A stretch of DNA of 33,939 nucleotides, from contig UCJD01000069.1 in the NCBI GenBank assembly GCA_900472605.1, forward strand, positions 1 to 33,939. Direction: 5' to 3'. Source of the stretch: Hyphomicrobiales bacterium. GTDB lineage: Bacteria; Pseudomonadota; Alphaproteobacteria; Rhizobiales; Rhizobiaceae. Below are positions 30,528 through 33,939 of the stretch, piece after piece (the first letter of the stretch is position 1; every line of letters starts with the position of its first letter). The notes beneath the pieces are model-generated. The model was not told the DNA's origin and did no database searches. It saw only the letters and a program-made list of their open reading frames with translations. The position numbers and the translations under genes are program-made.

Positions 30528-31181
30528 CTAGCCAGCGCCACCATCGACGGGATCGCTTTCGAGCTGGGCATCCCGGACCGGAAGCGCCTGTTGCGTCTTG
30601 TCGAGCCCATGACGCTTCTCGAAATTGCTCCAGCTCCGATCCATCGCATAGGCGGACGACAGACGCGGAATGCCGACATGCCCGAAGGCGAAGGAAAGCT
30701 GACGTTCGGCGACGTCTTCCGTCACGTTTGCAATCTGCTGGCTGTAGAGCACAGAGGCCAGTCCCGTCCGGTCGGCGCCGGAGAGACAGTGGATCAGAAT
30801 AGGTTTCGGAGCGTCGCGCATGATCGCAACGAGGCGATCGGCCTTCTCTGCGGTCAGGATCTTCGAAGCCGACATCGGGAAATCAACATGCTCGACACCC
30901 AGCTGCTCCGATAGGGCGACCTCCTCGGACCACCACTTCGCGTATCCGGAATTGCCCCGCAAATTGATAACCGTCTTGATCCCGTTTTCTCGGATATAAC
31001 GCTCAAGCTGGGATGGCGACGGCTGGGCGGAACGATAAAGTTGCCCGGCTATGACTGTATGAAAGTTTCCGGTCAATTGGAGATAGCCGGCGTATCCGCC
31101 GAGCGTCAGGCCGGCAACCAGAAAAAGGCCACCTGCAAGTTTAACCGCACGGGGAAGGCGAAGTCGTTTCAGTGCGCGCAA
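30528..31181 (-). CDS. Membrane-anchored dual-specificity phosphatase family protein (copy 1, TTG start)
   Basis: 217 residues. One N-terminal transmembrane segment (about 13-36, KLAGGLFLVAGLTLGGYAGY) puts the catalytic domain in the periplasm or at the membrane face. The phosphatase loop is HCLSGADRTG (C132, R138), the HCx5R signature of protein tyrosine/dual-specificity phosphatases; some relatives dephosphorylate lipids. The best start is the TTG at 31181, with GGAG six bases upstream; another TTG at 31193 has no such site. The C-terminal 30 residues are a charged extension absent from copy 2 at 33208-33789. Its substrate is unknown. Confidence 0.8.
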   Translation of the reverse strand: MRALKRLRLPRAVKLAGGLFLVAGLTLGGYAGYLQLTGNFHTVIAGQLYRSAQPSPSQLERYIRENGIKTVINLRGNSGYAKWWSEEVALSEQLGVEHVDFPMSASKILTAEKADRLVAIMRDAPKPILIHCLSGADRTGLASVLYSQQIANVTEDVAERQLSFAFGHVGIPRLSSAYAMDRSWSNFEKRHGLDKTQQALPVRDAQLESDPVDGGAG

Positions 31182-31345
31182 GAGTATCTCCAAGGATTAG
31201 TCGAGAGATAATCTCTATGCTGGGCGCTGCTGACACTAGCCTGAAGCATAAATGACAATACTGCGACAAGCGGCCCCAATCTGAGGCCCGTTCAAGTGCT
31301 TTATCCGCCGCCGGATGATAGCCGGCTACGGATTACCTTAAGAAA

Positions 31346-31375
31346 CGGCGATCGAAGCGAACGCTTCGATCGCCG
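31346..31375 (-). terminator. Strong hairpin terminator after the EptA-like gene
   Basis: CGGCGATCGAAGCG at 31346-31359 and its exact complement at 31362-31375 form a 14-bp stem with a two-base loop as drawn (four if the closing pair opens). Read on the minus strand it is followed by TTTCTTAAGG. It begins 15 bases after the stop codon at 31390 and is the clearest intrinsic terminator in the window. Confidence 0.75.
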
Positions 31376-31389
31376 TGACAGGTCGACTG

Positions 31390-33069
31390 TCAGTTCACGC
31401 TGGCAGGTACTTTGACGCTGGCGACGTGCGCGCCGCCCTTGCGGCAGCCGGAGAACACATCCAGCGCCGGATCGTAAACCTTCGTCGAAACGTCCATCAA
31501 GCCAAGCACGCTATGGAAGACATTGTCATGCGAGGTCGGCTTGTTGGCGTTTGCGGCCAGGCAAGCCGTGTCATAGCCGGCCGAAGCCTGCAGATCATCA
31601 GACAGCCATACAACGAAGGGCACATGCGTTTGCTGTATCGGGGCAACGACGTAAGGCGTGCCGTGCAGATAAAGACCATTTTCGCCAAGCGATTCGCCGT
31701 GGTCGGAAATGTAGACGACCGACGTCGCCATCTTGTCGGCGCGCTGCTTCATCTTGTCGATCACCGCCGACACAATGTGATCCGTATAAAGGATGGTGTT
31801 GTCGTAGGCGTTGCGGATTTCCTCCGGCGAGCAGCTTCCAAAATCGTTGGCGCGGCAATCCGGCTGGAAATGACGATACTCCTCAGGATAGCGAGCATAG
31901 TATGCCGGGCCGTGGCTTCCGAGCTGGTGAAGCACCAGAACGCTATCGCCCTTCACCTTGTCCAGCCATGCGTCCATCTTGTCCAGCAGGATGGCATCCA
32001 GGCATTCGCCATCCTTGCAGAAACGGGGATCCGCAGTGTCGGGAAGGAATTGATACGGTACCCGGTCAGTGACACGGTAGCTACCGGTATCATTGTCGAG
32101 CCAGGAAACAGACACATTGGCATGGCCGAGCACGTCGAGAACGTTCTCCGTCTCGAGAGCCTTGCGATGCGTGTAGGCTGTTCTCGGATAGATCGAGAAC
32201 ATGCATGGGATCGAGACGGCTGTCGCTGTTCCGCAGCTGGTGGTGTTGGGGAAGTAGACGACGTTCTGCTTCGCCAACTCCGGATTTGTATCGCGATCAT
32301 ATCCTCCCAGCGCGAAATCCTGTGCACGCGCGGTCTCGCCAGCAACCACGATCAGTACCCGCGGCTTGGTGGTGCCGGCGGTGTTGACGCGGTGGGCATC
32401 CGCGCCAAGCGGCTGGGCGACGACATTCGCGTCCTGGCCGGATGAAATCGCGAAGCGGAGCGCACTGGTGATCGGGACAAACGGATTAAGCGTGTCCAGC
32501 AAATCCTTGTGGGCCCGCCCGATGCCGGCGAAGGTGCGATAATCGCCTATCCCTATCGTCGCAAAGACCGCGGTGCACGCCAGGATCACCGCCGTGTTGT
32601 GCGCGAGCTTCTTCAAGATGGGCCGATGGCGAATACGCACCCAGGCAATCAGCAGCGATGGAAGGATGCCAGTCAGCAAGATGTGCAACGCAAAGCGCGC
32701 TGTGATCAGATGCCCTGCCTCGGCGCCGGTCGATACGGCGGCATTGCGGATCATCTCCTTGTCGACGATCACGCCGAAGGAATCCGTAAACCAGGAAGCA
32801 GCCGATGCCGCGATCACGAAGAAGATCAGGAAGGGCTTGGTGATGTATTTCGCCGAGAAAACGGTGACAACCCCCATGCTTGCCGCCGCGATGCCGATCA
32901 CGAAGATCGTGAAACCGAAATGGTCCGCTGAGAAATATCCGAACGCCTTCGACCAGAAAGTTCGGTTTGTGACGACCAGAAGATAGACGGTCGTCAGCAG
33001 GCAAAGCGTCACGCTTCCGATTTCAGGTCTAAAGAAGCGCGACGCGCCTCGAGAATTGCTGTCGTTCAA
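31390..33069 (-). CDS. EptA-like phosphoethanolamine transferase (sulfatase family, TTG start)
   Basis: 559-residue inner-membrane enzyme. The N-terminal domain has about five transmembrane segments (roughly 20-34, 53-70, 77-95, 120-145 and 158-175). The periplasmic alkaline-phosphatase-like domain has the nucleophile in VVAGETARAQDF (E245, T246), LHQLGSHGPAYY and the zinc-binding YISDHGESLGENGLYLHG. It would move phosphoethanolamine from phosphatidylethanolamine onto lipid A or another glycan. Cysteines in TSCGTATAVSIPCMF, DPRFCKDGECLD and DCRANDFGSC follow the disulfide pattern of EptA/MCR enzymes. The TTG at 33069 has GGAG eight bases upstream; an ATG at 33105 lacks a good site. It is flanked by two paralogous phosphatase genes. 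Confidence 0.9.
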   Translation of the reverse strand: MNDSNSRGASRFFRPEIGSVTLCLLTTVYLLVVTNRTFWSKAFGYFSADHFGFTIFVIGIAAASMGVVTVFSAKYITKPFLIFFVIAASAASWFTDSFGVIVDKEMIRNAAVSTGAEAGHLITARFALHILLTGILPSLLIAWVRIRHRPILKKLAHNTAVILACTAVFATIGIGDYRTFAGIGRAHKDLLDTLNPFVPITSALRFAISSGQDANVVAQPLGADAHRVNTAGTTKPRVLIVVAGETARAQDFALGGYDRDTNPELAKQNVVYFPNTTSCGTATAVSIPCMFSIYPRTAYTHRKALETENVLDVLGHANVSVSWLDNDTGSYRVTDRVPYQFLPDTADPRFCKDGECLDAILLDKMDAWLDKVKGDSVLVLHQLGSHGPAYYARYPEEYRHFQPDCRANDFGSCSPEEIRNAYDNTILYTDHIVSAVIDKMKQRADKMATSVVYISDHGESLGENGLYLHGTPYVVAPIQQTHVPFVVWLSDDLQASAGYDTACLAANANKPTSHDNVFHSVLGLMDVSTKVYDPALDVFSGCRKGGAHVASVKVPASVN

Positions 33070-33207
33070 TTCGGTGTCTCCGCAATATATGCCGCGGGAC
33101 ACCATCAACAAACGGTGGCCAAATCCCGCCAATCGTTGACGGGATGCCTGCCTTTTCTGACACTGGCCTGAAAGCCGTGCTCTTCTCAACGCATGGCGAT
33201 CTCAGGC

Positions 33208-33789
33208 TTAGCCTTTGAGGCCATAATGTGTTTCCAGACGATCCCAGCTGACGTCCATCGCATAGACGGACGAGATATACGGGATCGCGACATGGCCGTA
33301 GCGAACGGAAAGCTGGCGCTCGGCGACATCTTCGTCGACGCGGGCGATCTGCTGGCTGTAGATCACCGATACCAGGCCAGTGCGGTCGGCGCCGCTCTGG
33401 CAATGGATAAGGATCGGCTTGGGCGCGGCTTTCATGATCGCAACGAGCTCATCGGCCCGCTCCGGCGTAAGCACGGCTCCGGACGACATGGCGAAGTCGA
33501 TGTGTTCGACGCCAAGCTGCCGCGCCGTTTCGATCTCCGCGTTGTACCATTGCGCGTTCGCATTCTCGCCGCGCAGATTGATGATCGTCTTGATACCGTG
33601 GTCACGAACATGCTTTTCCAGTTGCGCCGGAGACAGCTGTGCTGACCGGTACAATTGTCCCATGACCACACGGTGGAAATTCCCGCTTATCTGCAGATAA
33701 CCGATATAGCCACCAAACAACGCACCGGCGAGCAGCACACCCGCGGCAAGCGCCCGCAACATTTTCCCACGACCGGCAAAAAAACTCAT
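33208..33789 (-). CDS. Membrane-anchored dual-specificity phosphatase family protein (copy 2)
   Basis: 193 residues, paralogue of the protein at 30528-31181. An N-terminal transmembrane segment (about 9-32, KMLRALAAGVLLAGALFGGY) precedes the shared blocks SGNFH-V--GQLYRSAQ, GIKT-INLRG, LGVEH-DF-MS and the catalytic HCQSGADRTG (C130, R136), followed by YSQQIA-V-EDVAERQLS. The ATG at 33789 has a GAGGTG site seven bases upstream. Earlier in-frame starts are unsupported. It is 138 bases upstream of the EptA-like gene in the same direction, so possibly cotranscribed. Its substrate is unknown. Confidence 0.82.
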   Translation of the reverse strand: MSFFAGRGKMLRALAAGVLLAGALFGGYIGYLQISGNFHRVVMGQLYRSAQLSPAQLEKHVRDHGIKTIINLRGENANAQWYNAEIETARQLGVEHIDFAMSSGAVLTPERADELVAIMKAAPKPILIHCQSGADRTGLVSVIYSQQIARVDEDVAERQLSVRYGHVAIPYISSVYAMDVSWDRLETHYGLKG

Positions 33790-33939
33790 TACATCACACC
33801 TCATCGATCGAAGTACGAAGGCACTTTGATCGTTGAGGCTGACGGCCACCTGAAGACCGTCGCGGATACAAGGCGAACGCATGCAGCCGCCCCGCGTTAG
33901 CCTATCGATTTTGATAGAGTGGTGCCCGACCTGAGAGAT
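33790..33939. other. Right edge, upstream of the second phosphatase gene
   Basis: 150 bases without a credible gene. It should contain the promoter of the phosphatase/EptA-like cluster. No clear promoter pair was recognised. Confidence 0.4.

Noticed and set aside
1..33939. CRISPR array, tRNA, rRNA, riboswitch or prophage attachment site
   Set aside because: Scanning by eye showed no regularly spaced repeats, no tRNA-like cloverleaf ends, no integrase gene and no recognisable riboswitch core. Weak or unusual RNA structures could still be missed without a covariance search.

Overview
The window looks like the chromosome (or a chromosome-borne island) of a Rhizobiaceae member of the Rhizobium / Neorhizobium / Agrobacterium kind. 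DNA is GC-rich throughout. The methionyl-tRNA synthetase, delta-prime, thymidylate kinase, RlpA and LpxQ-like proteins are of alphaproteobacterial type. The biuret hydrolase resembles, from memory, the characterised Rhizobium leguminosarum enzyme, with the same active-site numbering. No tRNA, rRNA, CRISPR array or complete mobile element was seen.

Left part (1-5264): the 5' half of rutA (uracil ring-opening oxygenase) reads off the left edge behind a sigma-54 type -24/-12 promoter. Then come an MsbA-like ABC exporter, an orphan FhuC siderophore-uptake ATPase, a small hypothetical gene abutting the stump of an ISNCY-like insertion sequence, and a divergently read GntR/FCD repressor.

Central part (5562-15949): one long, tightly packed plus-strand operon with its own sigma-54 type promoter. 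It encodes a BMP/nucleoside-type ABC importer (Tat-exported binding protein, two permeases, double ATPase), a formamidase, biuret hydrolase (BiuH), a cyanuric acid amidohydrolase-type ring opener, a second cysteine hydrolase (candidate triuret hydrolase), a small cupin and allophanate hydrolase (AtzF). Read together: import of a ring nitrogen compound, cyanuric acid to carboxybiuret/biuret to allophanate to ammonia and CO2, apparently switched on by nitrogen limitation. RutA with a similar promoter suggests a wider heterocycle-nitrogen scavenging locus.

Right-centre (15971-24443): core genes on the minus strand, in transcription order rlpA, a dac-type carboxypeptidase with degenerate active-site motifs, tmk, holB, metG, tatD and an MBL-fold hydrolase. 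A plus-strand TauE/SafE exporter sits between holB and metG.

Right part (24670-33789), all minus strand: an LpxQ-like outer-membrane protein; an overlapping three-gene cassette (ATP-grasp ligase, class V-like PLP enzyme, group II PLP decarboxylase) that looks like an unassigned small-molecule pathway; a response regulator lacking an output domain; and two paralogous membrane-anchored dual-specificity phosphatases on either side of an EptA-like phosphoethanolamine transferase, suggesting an envelope-modification module. The three-gene cassette and the phosphatase/EptA cluster are the least explained parts of the window.
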